64,000 bases of DNA from Glandiceps talaboti (Eukaryota > Hemichordata > Enteropneusta > Spengelidae), in the NCBI RefSeq assembly GCF_964340395.1, contig NC_135558.1, positions 11,883,501-11,947,500 on the forward strand. The letters are read 5' to 3'. Positions 13,333 through 28,800 of this stretch are shown here, piece after piece (position 1 is the stretch's first letter; every line of letters begins with the position of its first letter). The notes beneath the pieces were generated by a model that saw only the letters and a list, made by a program, of their open reading frames with translations, was not told where the DNA came from and ran no database searches. A program made the translations under genes and the position numbers.

Positions 13333-14160
13333 AGCTGTAAACCAATATCCCAAAAGCTTCCAATTATACTGTTGACCTAGTGAAGTGCGACCCTGAAAAT
13401 TGAATTGTCAGATAGATCTGCTCAATAATGATTCTTTAGAGATGGCATGACATACTCGTTACAGGTAACAAACTATAATTATGTCATACACCAGTTGTGA
13501 TAAAGACAAAAGATTGTACAGTTTGGTCACTAGGGGTGCTGTTCAGCCACACCTAGTGGGACCAGAAGTGTGAGCCATATGGCCTTCTTTGAATAAATCA
13601 TCGTTCATTTCCCAGTGTTTTACAAGAAAAGTTGGTTGCATTCTTCACCAATAAAAATAGTCCACTAACTTTGTTGCAGATCACATACTTTTTTAGGAAC
13701 TCAGTTGTTTTAGCCACATGTGCTGCCTGCTGTATTCCATGCAATGTCATTTTTTATCCTCACTTTTCTTGTATAGGGCGCCCTCTTGTGATACAGGGTT
13801 GATAACTGAAATATGTCATATTGGACTGCCACAATTTTACAACCATACGCACATAGAGGAATAGTGAATTGATGAACATAATTTATGAAAACAGGAGAGA
13901 CTTCCTAATGTAACCACTTTTCAAATGATAACATAGTTAAACCTAACCAAACATTAACCCCTATTAAACTCATATAAAATAAAGCCTCCTTGAACCAAAA
14001 TAGTATAATATTTGCAGTAATTTTAAAATTCACTGTGTAGTCACGTTGAGCATTTTTTGGAAGAGGAGTAAAATAGAAAGTTTGATCAGAAAATAACTAA
14101 AATAGTCTGGATTTAAAAAAAGAGCAAGTCGATGTTACAAAACATATACAAAGATAGCCC

Positions 14161-14191
<31 letters not shown>

Positions 14192-17100
14192 GCATAAGTA
14201 TCACACAAAATCTGACCATCTTGAAGGTCAAAGGTCAAAGCTGCCACTGCTGGCCAGAATAAATTAACAAGGAGATACTTATACTTGTTGTATTAGAAAG
14301 GAAAATCTATTGGTAAGGTGGCATGAACAAATTTTGTTTCTACGTATCAGCTAATGGTAGTCTACAACAGGTACAGCTGATCTGAAAATTACACAAAAAT
14401 CAACATTATTAGATGCAGTTATCACCAAAAGACCCTTGTAATTACCATATCAAATTTGGACATGTCGTTATACTGAATTAATATCAATAACTATCATAAT
14501 TATGTTATTTCTCTTTTTTTTTTACATGAATTCATCTTTTGCATAATTGGCAGTGTCAATCATTTTGTAATTTTATCTTGTGTGATTGACGAATAAATAT
14601 TAAAATGATTGTCACAACAATGATGTTATTAATTTTCTGACACAAATTTACATCTTTTTTAAAAGATGACTGGCAGTGTCAAATTTATTAAATATATTTT
14701 GTGGGAATTATTACAAGAAGTGCCAGATTTGAATTCTTTAGTTTGGGGCTTTATTAAATATACCGTATTGCACATACAGATTGTCGTTAATATATAGTCT
14801 GTAAGGTACGCCGTGACGGGGCGCCCTCAAACATTGGCCAACCTAAAATGCTTGTGTGAGAATATGTAAGTACATGTGACTAACTACATACGATTGTATG
14901 ACGCTGAAAAGTCATTTAGAAATGGGTGAAAATTTATCAAGAATGAGTTGCCAAAGACGAAATTTGTACTTTGGGCATATGAAAAGTTGATATGTCTGGA
15001 CTTCAAGAAACGACATACTTCTTTTTATGTCAAAATTACATCTCAAATAAAACGACGTATTATTTTTACTGTTTGTAAAATTTGATAGAAATGCATTTAA
15101 GTAAGCGTGGGATCTGGTTTGGCGTCTATTCTACGCACTATGACTTTTTTCCCGACATTCAGATTGGTCCCTCTTTCGTATCCTCCGTTTGGTGTCAGAC
15201 ACCCCTTGTAAAAAAATTGACTAGTCCAGGTCATAGGTCGCAGATCAGTAGCTGGACCAGATCCAACGATTGTGATTTTATCAAGAAAGAAATCACTTTT
15301 CAAGGCCTTTATCCTTTCTAGAGATTTCATTGTAGGTGTCTAGCATCTTCTGTCTCGTGTCCTCGCATAGTTTTCCAACATCTGACATCGTTAATCCTTT
15401 TGTTTGAATCGGTGGTAGCACCTTAATAGTGAATTTCACTGTCGATAAAATCAAAGAGAGGCAAAAAGTTATTAAACGCATGTTGACAAATAGGAAAGTT
15501 ATGAAAACAGTTACCATACATTGGGAAAAAATACAAAATGAACTGTCTAGTTTTTTCAGACACCACAATATTGGTATCTTTCGTGCCTCATTCCTAAAAA
15601 TATCATACGGACAATCCGACAGTGTCACACAAGGTCAACAAACAAACTTTTGTTCCTTTAGGTCAAAACCCATCCCCTAAAACGAATTCGTACAAGTGTG
15701 ACATTGATTCATTTATGTAAGATGTAAACCATGGTGAGAATTTTGGCAGTCATACCAGTACGATCAATACTATTTTAAAAAACATGGTAAACATTTTATA
15801 ATACTGACCGGAAACCAAATACTATATCTCACATCAGAAGTAAATTTTAATCAACTTATCAACATCTCAGTAGTAACTACAAAACCTGTTATCCTTGAAG
15901 GCATGAAAGTTTTCAAAATTTGGTTGGAAATGCAAAAAATGAAGTTCAGAAGTTGAATATTAGTGACAAGTCTAGTTCCTATCATTACAATAAAATTACA
16001 TCAGTTAAAGACCTTGTTGGCATCCAGATTACAATTGCGTTGAGTGACACTGGCAGACCCCCTCCCCTCTAAGCGAACAAAGTTCGTCTACTTTGACATC
16101 AGGTGATTGTCCCTAATACATAAACATGTTGAAGTATTTGTTACTTCATACAATTGTAGATTGACAGATATGTCATTTTGGGCTTTCCACATCATGCTGT
16201 TGTCTGACAACACAATGTGGAGTACGTGCTTGATGTCGTACAACATGATATTGGGCACACACAACAGTAAATTGATTTGCAAGGCTAAAATAAATATAAA
16301 TGTAGCTCGGATTTAAATATACAAAATGTACAATATAAATATTGCTATTATATAAATGTCCTTCTGATATTATCTCCTGCACCCAATGAAAGAACTTTGA
16401 GGGTATTCAACACATATCGGTGTACATGACTGCTTGTAAGCAAATTAACACAAAGAAGATCATATATGTCGACTCAAGGCTTTCAGAAATAATGTCATGT
16501 ATAAACTATATAACATAAATTATTAGCAAATACAAAAGATATGAGAAGCTGTCATTTTGAGCCAGGTCTGTACATGTAAGTACATATTGATTGATAGCGA
16601 AGAATAATTTGGAATTGGCTCATCAGGGATATCTGGATATATGACTTTTCAACTCATAGAGCTGTTCAACCGATGACACAATATACTTTTAAGCTGTCCG
16701 ATAATCTTCACCAGACTTACAAATTCCCCCTAGCTAAAGTTGACCTCTAGGTGGCAGTATGATCACCTGATTTTAGACATGAGGTAGGTCACCCAGAGGT
16801 CAGTTTTTGATCTATCCCTGATCAACAATCGTGTTTTAAGATGACTTCTCTCGTTAAGGCTGACCTCTGGGTGGTTCGATCAGCTGATTGTTTGTTTGTT
16901 TGTTAGGTACAAATACTACAATGTAGTTCACCTATATACCGGTACTATAGGCTTGGCTATTCATGAGTCCTCGTCAGAATACCAAATACAGTAGTTTTGT
17001 TTGCATATAACCTAGATAATAGCTATGTCTTGGTAGCATGAGACCCAAGCTACATGTAGGCCAAGCATGTGTTATATCAGCCAACTGCTGTTATTTCTGA

Positions 17101-19810
17101 CTAGTGCACAAAATATTCTTGGATCAGTGATTTCTCTACTACATTTGTCAAAATAATATAATACATATATAATATATATGTATATATATATGTGTATACA
17201 TGTATTTTCTAGATGTTATGACTTACTCGTAATATCATCGTACATCCTGTATAGTTTTGAATCACCTGTTGTTATAAACATATTTGTGTAGCAGAACACA
17301 TAGTATGGTGCAATATAACCAATCGAACTTGATTTTTGGGTCCGCACCCAAAAATCAGTACCCCATTGAATCATGATTTTATCTCATTACTATATTACTT
17401 ATAGATAAAATAGACCTCTAATTGACATGTACAATGTCTAATTATTTGTATTTTAACAATTTTTAGTGAATATACTGTTGGTTATCTGATTGAAAAAATA
17501 ATACCTTAGTTACATCTTGTGCAGATTTTAATAACAAAAACACTCTAAAATCACCGTCTGTACATATACCCCCTCTATAAATAGAACTAATTGACTTGTA
17601 TGCTCCATTTCCCCTCCACTGTCTACGTATGTACATAATTTAGACCTGCAGAAACTAAATCTAGTGGAATTAATGACAGCTCACAGTCAGAGTTACTGGT
17701 CTTCACATCTATAAAGTGACAGGCAAAATGATTTATTATCGAATCAAAATTTCTATTCCGATTCAAAAAAAAAATTTTGGAAGTGAATTCTAAATTTTTG
17801 CTGGTGACTCATCAGCATTGTCAAGGAGTGTATTACAATGGGTTGTTATCACATGATGTCATTTGGGATTCGGTTCAGATTTTTTTTTTAACTGCAAGTA
17901 GAAATTTTCAGTTGATACTACATTGTACATGTATGAACACAGCGGGCATGAATATTCATGTATACAAATGATTCATTACTCTTTTTAGCTAATTATCAAC
18001 TAGTTTTGCTTGCAGTCAGATATTCAATTACCATGTATACCTTTTAGCATTAATTGTAAACAATGAAAAGGGGCCATATATTGACGAGAATTGACTGGAT
18101 TTTTAAACTATAAAACAATTTTATCATAGCTTCCTACTTGAAAAATCAATGTGAAACAACGTAGCCCAAGTCTGCGTTTGTAAGTCTATAAATTACAGAA
18201 GATTAATAAAATATGTAAAATCTTTGTTATTATACGTACCATAACAAACTTTTCACACATTTGTATTAGCTTTTTTTCACTATATTGAATTACAAACACA
18301 GACTTGGTCACACTGTTGACTCACATTGATTTTTCAAATAGGAAGCCATGATAAAATTGTTTTATAAATTAAAAAAATCCAAAATAAATACCCAATCCCC
18401 ATCCATATGGCCACTTTTATAAATGTATAATTGAAAATACATCTAATACTCAGTAGAAATTGTAAATTAATACAGATCCTGTAATAATATAGAGGTATAT
18501 TTTGTATATATATATATCGCTCTATTATTGACACTGAATAATACTGTGCTCGACGTGTTTTTAGCCACTATTTTGTTTTGTTATTATTAATTGGGCAAAA
18601 TTCTGGAACTTTACATTTTGAGTGGTTACTATTGTTTTGTATTCAAATATCCTCATACTACTTCAACTTCTAAAACATACGGTGTTTATAGCAATATGGA
18701 GGTCCATATTTTACATTGTGCTTATTGTTTCCAAACATTGTATATATTTTTTTTTTTGGTCGGCCGAGTGAAAATATGAGTGACTTAAGGGGTGCAGTTC
18801 CAGTCAAAAGATTGCAAGTACCCTGGTAGTGACAAAAACCCAGAGGGCTGAAGTATTTTTTGCTTGGTTGAACAGAGAACAATACCAGTGAACATGTATT
18901 GTCGTAACTGTATTTCATGAAACATTGGGAAAAATATAGTGATTCAGAATGTTTTTACTCGTATTGTGAGCGTCGCAGAACCTGACATAGATATGCGTTG
19001 TCATGACAAAGAATGACCAGGGTATAAATTCCATATTTTCTGATCATCCCTAACTTAAGTTGAAAGTCAAAAGGGCTTCAATGACAGACTGCCACTTAAA
19101 GTTCATATAGCTCTTGTAGTAATGTGGTGACGTAAATCACAGACAAGTAATTTCTACTTGTCTGTGCGTAAATGTACATTATGAACATTGACCTGTGTGC
19201 ATGTGTTTTTGGAACTAGGTTGTGCATCACGTACATGTACATCAAAACACAAGCTGACCTACTACTACTAGTAGTACTATGTAATACTAAATGTCTATAG
19301 TAACATACTCACCGTTGTTTGTGAATTTCTTTTCTTTCGCACAGAAATATTCTGAGTAATTTGAAAAGACAATTGGTACGATAGGGACCTGTAAATGTAA
19401 AGAAATGAGATTTATTGAGATTATTTCACTGCATGTGAATTCTTGTATAAATGTGTAGAAACATGTATATATGGACTTTTGGATAGTAGAGAGATTGTAT
19501 GTTACAGATGAAACAGATATAAAAGTAAATGAAATGAAATCAGAACAGCCTATGGAGGATCAGATACGATCTGCATGTGTGGACATGGTGCCTAGAAATG
19601 TTGCTGTATAGTGTACAGAGTACAGACATGTACATACATACTTTTTGTACACCTACCTTGCCATGGAAGACCAGACCCCAACTTTGTGTAGAAGACAGGC
19701 ATGTACATGTACCTTTATGTACCTTGTCATTGGGGCGGGGGGAAACAAACCCCATTCAAGTGTGGACACACACATACACACACACACACATACATACATA
19801 CATACATACA

Positions 19811-19842
<32 letters not shown>

Positions 19843-22800
19843 CATACTTGCCTTGCGGGGGTAGGAGGTGTGGCAATACTCTGTTCAGGTGCGGACATAC
19901 CTACTTAGTGTTGAGGTACATTGTAATATGTAGTCACAATATACATGTACTCACCTGGCCTTGAACTGCCAGATAAAAGGCCCCTTTCTTGAAAGTTAAT
20001 AAACCACCATCTGGATTTCTGGTGCCTTCTGGAAAAATCCACACTTTGGCCTGGGAAAGAGAACGCACAATTAATGAACATAAAACCTCAAATACAGACA
20101 TTGCAATTTAAAAATATATATGCAAATTTTGATGACATGATTTGTCAGTTTTATTTAGTGAGTAACTTATTTGAGGCTAGTAGGAAACTATGTTTTACAA
20201 ATATATCAACTTTAAATGTTTGAAACCAGCTGTTTGATACATGGTACCTTTCTAACACTAGAAACAAGATACATGTATGTACATGTACATGTAAATAACA
20301 AAAGTCAAAACATGCTAAGTGCTATAGTCAAGTGAGTGCAGAACAACTCACACTTATTTTGTATGAATTAGTTAGACCAGTTGAATACCGGCAGTATTCC
20401 ATCTAATATAATAGCCAACGTTTGTTATGTTTCAGCACGATAAAATGGGTATTCTTGTGAGTCACCACAACACCAAATTTTGGTATGTGAGTTTTAAAAA
20501 TTGGTCTGTCAGTGGTCCATCAAATTGGCCTACGGGCCACACATCACCGGACATAGTAAGGGACTGGAGAATACCAAATTTGGTGCGTCAGTGGTGCATG
20601 AAATTAGCCTAGAGGGCACACTTTGCCAGACCTAGAAAAGGATAGGGAACATTATGTACACATGTTGACTTATCGTGAGGGCAACATTATATGTCTGTTT
20701 CCTCGAGGGACTGTGGATCACCCCAAAACAATCTGTTTACTGTCGGTAGTGACTATCTCTCGGTTGTTACAATGTGGGAAAAGACGCGTTACAACTTTTG
20801 TGCATTACGAGAAATTGATATGCGTCAATGACATGTCAAATTGATACGGATGGCACACAGATTCCCGAATACGAATTAAACTATTATTCACTTTTGATAC
20901 ACACTATTGACTTATACAAATTTATTTACAATACTTACATTTTTCTTCATCATAACTTGCACACAAGAATCAATTGTATCTTTGGCTCTGTCTGGACGAA
21001 ATCTGTCGATAAAGATGATACCAGTCAGCCACATCCCTATACCAAATGTCCCAGCATATTTTAAAGAGTTCTTGGCAAGTGCTGTACATCTGTCTGGATA
21101 GATCTCCATCATCCCTACAGAAAACAAAGAAAAAATTATCCAAAAAATTATGCATATAGAATTCTGCATCAATCTTGGGAGGGGTTGACCAATGTGTGAG
21201 GGCACCTCATCATGGCCTACCTTACAGAATACCTTGTAGAAATCAAGTAAAACTGTTTATCCAGACTTGAATGGAGGCAAATAAACAACGGCAGACCTAC
21301 CATAGTTTCAACAAACCAGCTCAGATAGACTAAAACTTAGATATATTCATCATTTATCATTAGTTCTTGTGTCATGACCAAGGGTTCTTATTCCCTTATG
21401 AGTAATGTTTTGCCTGTTCAGGTTGACATTTGTGCCACGTTTGGTTGAAACCAGCCCATGCATGTCTGCAATACAGATGATATTGGATAGACGGGCCCTA
21501 ATGTAGTAGTGCCGCAGGCTTCACCTGTTCTCGAAATGAGTGGTAACTTTGTGGCTGCAACCTTTGGGTTCCATCATTCCAGTATTCTGGTCCCAAAATG
21601 GCCCCCGAACAGTACTCCTAATGGCCACACTATGAAATATTTGATCTTTCTGATAACTCAAATATTAGGGCGTATTCAGTCAGATAAGTACATGACTCAT
21701 TGGTCATTCAATTCATCATTACGAAATGTTACATTTGTACATGAAAGCTAGTTAACAAGGTGTATCCCTTTTTCCATGAGGTTAAAGGTCAAAATGACAT
21801 TTTTCCATGTAGCATTATAACTTGCCTACAAAGTCGATAAAAGTTTGGTGATTGCAGATTGCAATGAATGGCTTTTCACTTTCCAAATTTTCTTCGTCTA
21901 ATATTGTCATTCGAATACCAAACAAAGGTTTGATAAGAGTTGTGGTTGCCCATGATGCCCATCTGAAAAAAGAAGAAGAAAAATTCATATAATATAGTGT
22001 TTTTATAAGATTTTGGAACCCCAGTAACAGATGGTGAAAAAGAATCTGGTAAACTTTGCTATGATGTTGGAACCCCAATAACAGAGTGTGAAGAAGATCT
22101 GGTAAAGTTTACAATAGATTTTGAAACACCTGTAGAGAGGTCAAAGAATCTGGTAAAATTTGCATAGATTTTGGAACCCCAGTAACAGAGGGTGAAGCAG
22201 AATCTGGTAAAATTTGCATAGATTTTGAAACCCCAGTAAAAGAGGGTGAAGCAGAATCTGGTAAACTTTGCTAAGATGTTGGAACCCCAGTAAAAGAGGG
22301 TGAAGCAGAATCTGGTAAAGTTTACATTGATTTTGAAACACCTGTAGAGAGGTCAAAGAATCTGGTAAAATATGCATAGATTTTGGAACCCCAGTAACAG
22401 AGTGTGAAGAAGAATCTGGTAAACTTTGCTATGATGTTGGAACCCCAGTAACAGAGTGTAAAGAAGAATCTGGTAAAGTTTACAATAGATTTTGAAACAC
22501 CTGTAGAGAGGTCGAAGAATCTGGTAAAATTTGTATAGATTTTGGAACCCCAGTAACAGAGGGCTAGAGGAATCTGATAAAGTTTGCTAAGATTTCAGAA
22601 TTTATGTATCAGAAGGGAAGTGGAATCTGGTAAAGTTTGCATATAAATTATGGAACTGTTACTCCAGTAAAAGAAGGATAGATAAACTCTAGAGGGCTAT
22701 TCAAGGTAAGGGACCTTCAGATGCAAAAACTAACGGATAGCCTGAAGACTAATAGATAAAGGAATCTGGTAAAGTTTGCATAAATTAATTTTCCATGCCT

Positions 22801-25800
22801 TGTACTGTAACTTTGGAACCCTGGTAAAACACTTTGGGATTTTATCATCTTTAAATAATAAAATAATAAAATCAGTGAATACTTCAATACTTTTCACCAG
22901 AGTGACAAGTGTTCTTTATACACACAAAATGACATGATTCTTTTCTTAGTTCACGTCTTTGATAGATTTGATATTTTAACCCTTCTCAAATGAAAACATC
23001 GATAAAGTTTAATTAATCAAATTCTAAGAACAACATTGTTGTAACCCAGCACATTATCATCAAATATCAAAATATCAGCCTTCTATAATCAGAGGGAAAG
23101 GGAGTTTGAATCATTTTTGAAATTCATATTATCAATGAGAAATTTTTGGGTAACTGCATAACAGAATATATTAAACTGTCCTTTTTATGTAAAAATATAC
23201 TATTTTATTACATGCCTTCATATACACATGCTATGTTGCCATAGTTACAGTAAAGAACATCTGGGATGGTTGCTGAGCAAGTGACTTTTTTATTGCCAAT
23301 GGGCAAAGTATTAAGAGTACATGTACTATGAATCAAAATTTTGATGTTTGCAAGATAACATCAGATTTCAGGAATCTAACCATATGGAATCATAATTGCA
23401 AGAATAATATTCCTTTAGCATATCATGGAAATATTACAACCCTAAGATTGATGTTTCCCCCCTTCTGATCAGAGGTTATATGCTCTACACACATCGGGTA
23501 GATTACCATCCGATCATCTGGCACAAAGGTCAATATTGGGGACGGTTATAATATGCAAGATTTGTTTAATGTCCAAGTACATGTATACATGTAGTTGAAG
23601 CCAGGCATAGTTTGTGTTGGGGGCAGTACAGTCTGATTAAAAATCTGATGTAGGAATTCAGCTCGATAATCAGATTACTTTATGTACCTCTGCTTCCTTC
23701 GTACGTTGTTGTTGTTTGTGTTTTATTATGTTTCAAGATGTGTTGAAATACCGTACATCCTATGATTACTGAATGCATTATACTGAGACTCATGAATTTC
23801 AAAGTTAGCGTTGTTTGATTTTAACATGTGCGTATATTGTTCTATGTTTACACATAGGTACATTTGCATTTTATGAAAAGTTCATCGTCCTGTGATGGTA
23901 CCGTATTATAGTGAGAAGTATGTATTTCAAAGGTTTAGCATTATGTGATTTTTATCAAATGTGTGGGTATACTATTCTCTGCTTTTAATAAATACATGTA
24001 CATGTATGTCGGTACATTTTCATTTGCTTGTTGTAAATGAGTTGAAATACATGTACCCCTCTGATGGCATTAAACTTAAGCATAAAATTGATTTTCACAT
24101 GTGGGTATATTGTTCTATATTTACATGTACACGAGTATATTTGCATTTGAAAATACACCCTGTGATGGCATTATGCCGAGATTTACAACCGCCAACATTA
24201 AAGCATTGATGAATTTTGTCTGTGACCATAAGCTATGTGAGGAGGCCATAGCACTGTTCCTATCAAATGATGAATTGTAATACAAATGTACAAATCTCTG
24301 CTGTTCCAACATGCTGTGCCAAGTGTCATTAATCCAATTCCATTGTTTACTTTCCCTGTTTGTAACAAGTTCCATCAATACCCAAGGTGTAGTCATGCTA
24401 GGAATGTAGGTTTGCCAAAGGATTAGCATTGTTTTCTGTTAATATGTTGGGCATATTGTTCTATATTTACATATAGGACTTATATTTGCATTCAACTGTA
24501 TGATGATGAGAAAGAAATTTGTTCAGCATTATCTCAGTATTCTAATAACTAAAACTTAGCCCTGGTAATTGTTACATGTCTCTACATAATAGTATACAGT
24601 GTATTTTGTAAAAGATTTTATTTTTTAAATTCTATTCATGTCCATCAATGTATTATATTGTATTATTTTAGTTCTATTTGTTGTAAAACATTTCTAAATC
24701 TTTTCAATGCTTTGTCATGTGTTGAAAATGAAATAAAATGGCACATCTGCATAATCATTCATTCATTCTACATATACATTTTGTACATGTATGATAAATC
24801 TATGTTTTTCACAAAGTATGGTCAGGTATAAAATACAGGTCAAACCTACATGCAATTACTCCAGTAACTTTACTGGGTTCCCATCAAATTTATAGTACAT
24901 GGCATGGAAATTTATGTAACTTTAACTAGAAATTAGCATTCCTTTTATGTTACCGAGTTCCTAACCAAACTTATGACAGGTACATGTATGGAAAGCTATG
25001 CAAGTTTTACCAGATTTCACCCATCTGTTACCAGGGTTACCCACTCAAATTATGGTACATGTATGGAAGTCAATGAATGTTTTACTAGATTTCCCCCATT
25101 CAGTTACCAAAATCTTAGCAACTACACTAAATATATAATTTGCCACTTAATTCCAATACAACGATATTAATACTCTGATCAGAATAGCAACTACTGGACT
25201 TATTTATTTTAGTGGTGACCAATTTTAGCACAATTTTTTTTACACTGTCTGCTTTTTATTCAGGCAAATAAAAGATTTGACTCCATAGTACACTTACAGC
25301 GACAATCACTTAGTATTAATTCACATCAAATTGAATAAATCTACCTCCATTACTTGCATGTAACTACATGTACTAAACTACTTACTCAGAATTTACGACA
25401 GATATCATTTTCCTGGTAGAAATTTATTTTGTCACAAACATTGTTTCACTTTCAGGTAATAAAAACCTACCAATTTTAATAGGTTAAAAAGACATCCTGT
25501 AAACCTGGAAAATTTAGGGTTTTTTTTAAATGACTTATTTTCACTTATTTTGTTTGAAAACAACGACGCAAAAATAAGTAGTGACTAAAATACCTTCTTA
25601 TACATGAACACAATATACCAGTCTGGCAATTAGTAAAAATTAGTCTTTGAGAACTAGCTGAAGACTTGGAAATTGCCAAATTTTCTAGTAGTGAAAATAT
25701 CTAGGTTTACGTATGTACATGTATGTATATTTGTACAAACAGAACAACACTGGTCAATTTTACAGTTTACTTCTAAAGTACATTTTTTTGAAAAAGTAGT

Positions 25801-28800
25801 CAGCTACTTTAGAGAAAGTAACTGGTTATTTGGTTTGGTGCGTGATGGCCAGCGCTTGGCAAAAACCCCATCAGTAAATTTACATTTGTACAAACAGAAT
25901 AACTAATACATATTTTGCTGAAATTGAAAATCCAGTATCACAACTGTTGAAATACTGTTGTCATAGTAACACTTCCAATGCAATTCAGTAGAGAGCAAGC
26001 CCATCGAACATGTGGAGTAATTTTCCATATCACACACTCGCAACTTAACCAAAATATGCAAGTGGCACGCTCATCAACATCCATTTGCTGAGTGATTTGA
26101 TGTTGATTTTACTTTTACTATCTTTACATTTTTGCGAATAAAATGTTTTACTATCAATATATGTGGTTATGTGATTCAAATGATGCTTCCTTGCAAATAT
26201 ATAGGGTAAACGATAAAAAACCCAGTACTAAGCCGTACAGCTTACAGTATATGTATAACCTCAGCCAGCAAAACCTTTATCCGGCCCATAAAATTATTAT
26301 TAACAACCTGACATACATCATTCACATTTGATTAAGTAGAAAAATTAAATATGAATGCATTGAAGTCTTGCCGAATCATGTATTATGTATTGCCCCCATT
26401 TTGAGGCAAAGGTCAACAGGTCAAGTTGCGTCAGTGCGTCTATAACTGGGTACTACATGTATTTATACGTCTATAACTGGGTACTACATGTACTTATGTA
26501 TCTTTAACCTTTAATCTGAACCTTTGTATTTCAGGTGAAGTGACCAAAGTAACTTGTTAGTCATTGGTTTATCACATCATGCCATTCCTATCATCACAAT
26601 AAAGATATAAACAACAATAGGATGTTACAGGAAGCTGATTAAACAGAAAAGATTGGAGCCTTGTCTATACTGTGATTATCAGCAACTAATGGCGTGTTTT
26701 CGATGATAGTTTTAAAAACTTTTTATGCAAGTGAAAATACTCGCATTAAATCTTGATTCAACTATTATTATAATAGTATAATATTAATGTCGCTGTATGC
26801 CTTCAATGACATTACAGTTGTCTCTAATTTGGTTAGAACATTTCCTAGTATGGATTCCTCAACATTTTTGGTACTAATCAAAAATTACATCATCAGGTCA
26901 TTGATATGTTTTATCTTAATACCAGGTTTGAGGTCAGTCAATTGCAAGCAATAGTTACCTTTGCTTCATTACATAGAATACTATGAGTGTCTTTTAAATA
27001 CACAACATAAATCTCGCCCAAAATGTGTAAACTCAACTTGTACCCCTTTATGCCTGTTTGATTGTCATGATTCATTTCCTTCGGATGTTTACTAACTCAG
27101 CTTGTGCAACTTTAATAAATCACTTGTCCAAAAAAATGATTTCATCACCAAGGATGTTTATTTACATACCAGTTTGCCCTCTCATAAGACACAGACAGTG
27201 TTTTCGGTAAGGTTGGTAACCTTGGTAACAGCGAGTGGGAAAGGGGTAAAAGTTGCATAGTTTTCGGTACAATCTACTATAATTTTGTTTGGGGAACACT
27301 GGTAAAATTACTAGGGAACCCCAGCAGATTTTAATACCTGCTTACCACCCATATCAAAAACACTGACAAAATATTTTGTTATGGGTCATAATGATGAAAA
27401 CTGGGTTATCTTTGGGGAACACCACACTGCACATCATAACTTTTTATCTTAGTGTCAATATAATGTCAGATTTGCTTTGCGGACACACCACATTAAATGG
27501 ATACCCAGGAATTGCATCTGTTCAAAAAATTATAATCACGATATTTTATATATATTACATGTGTTTTAGAGTCAATCATCTTTCTGCAGCTGCCACAGGT
27601 AATTCATTGTTCTGGCATTCATTATAAATTCACCTCATCATAAAAAAGAATATGTTTGTCTGAACAGTTTGAATAAGTGAAATTAATCCTACATCATCAA
27701 CATATCATTAGCTGACAAATAAACTGAATTATTGATACACACTTCATTATTTGACTGTCAATTTTTGTTATCATGCTCTTGCAAAAAAAAAAAAAAAATA
27801 CATTTTGATATTCACATGAGACATATGTTCATTATATTTGTCATTAATGATTTGTCAAGGCAAAAGTGGTAGGTATGAACAGAAACAGTAGAACTGGCCA
27901 TCTGTTCATGGTATTTAAATATTTATGATCTTAATGGAGATAATTTCTGAAGATAAATTTAGTGTTATAATTAGGGACTGTATAATCATCGTTAAGCCTC
28001 TATTAGCTCAAGCTTGTGGGGACAAATCAAGTCTGGATTTTACATGCATGAGGCCGACTACATTCGTATCCCTCCTCAGGTGTTTCAGATGATAGAAAAT
28101 AAATTTGTTTATGGTGAGATCCGATTACTATTGTACACTAACTGTAAAAGAGCTTGAACAGAGACTGGGAAAGCGAGATATAAAAACCAACATTATTATT
28201 ATTATCTATACGTTTATGTGTGTGTACATGTAAATCTTTATCTATATCATTACAGTGCTTCCAATCAAAGTATGGACGATGAAGTACTGCAACATACAGA
28301 TACATTACTGAGCTAAGTCTGTGTGTATGATTTAGTAGGGTCAGATCAAAGATGCCCTGTGTGATGCAATTGTGTGCATCATTACTGAAAACTTCAGTTA
28401 TAACAAATTTTAAATTTGGCCCCACTTACACTTACTGAGGTTTGTTGTCTAATGCATTACTCTGTACATCTAGCCATGGTGATATCTACCAATAGATGGG
28501 TTTTATTTGTAACAATGAATATTGTGTGCTCATTGGGCGGCACTATCAAAGTAAACTTTTATTCAACTTTGCCCCTGAGTTGGCAGTGTTGTGACTACTA
28601 TAGCTAAATCTAGGCCAAAGCATCAGGCAAATGACTGTGTCAGTATGTTGCAGTACTTCATCGTTCATACTTTGACTATGTATCAGTATGTTGCAGTACT
28701 TCATTGGTCATACCTTGACTATGTATCAGTATGTTGCAGTACTTCATTGGTCATACCTTGACTATATATCAGTATGTTGCAGTACTTCATCGGTCATACT

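Noticed and set aside
15097-15330. 77-codon minus-strand frame overlapping the end of AGPAT
   Set aside because: It is out of frame with the last AGPAT exon and falls mainly in the 3' UTR.
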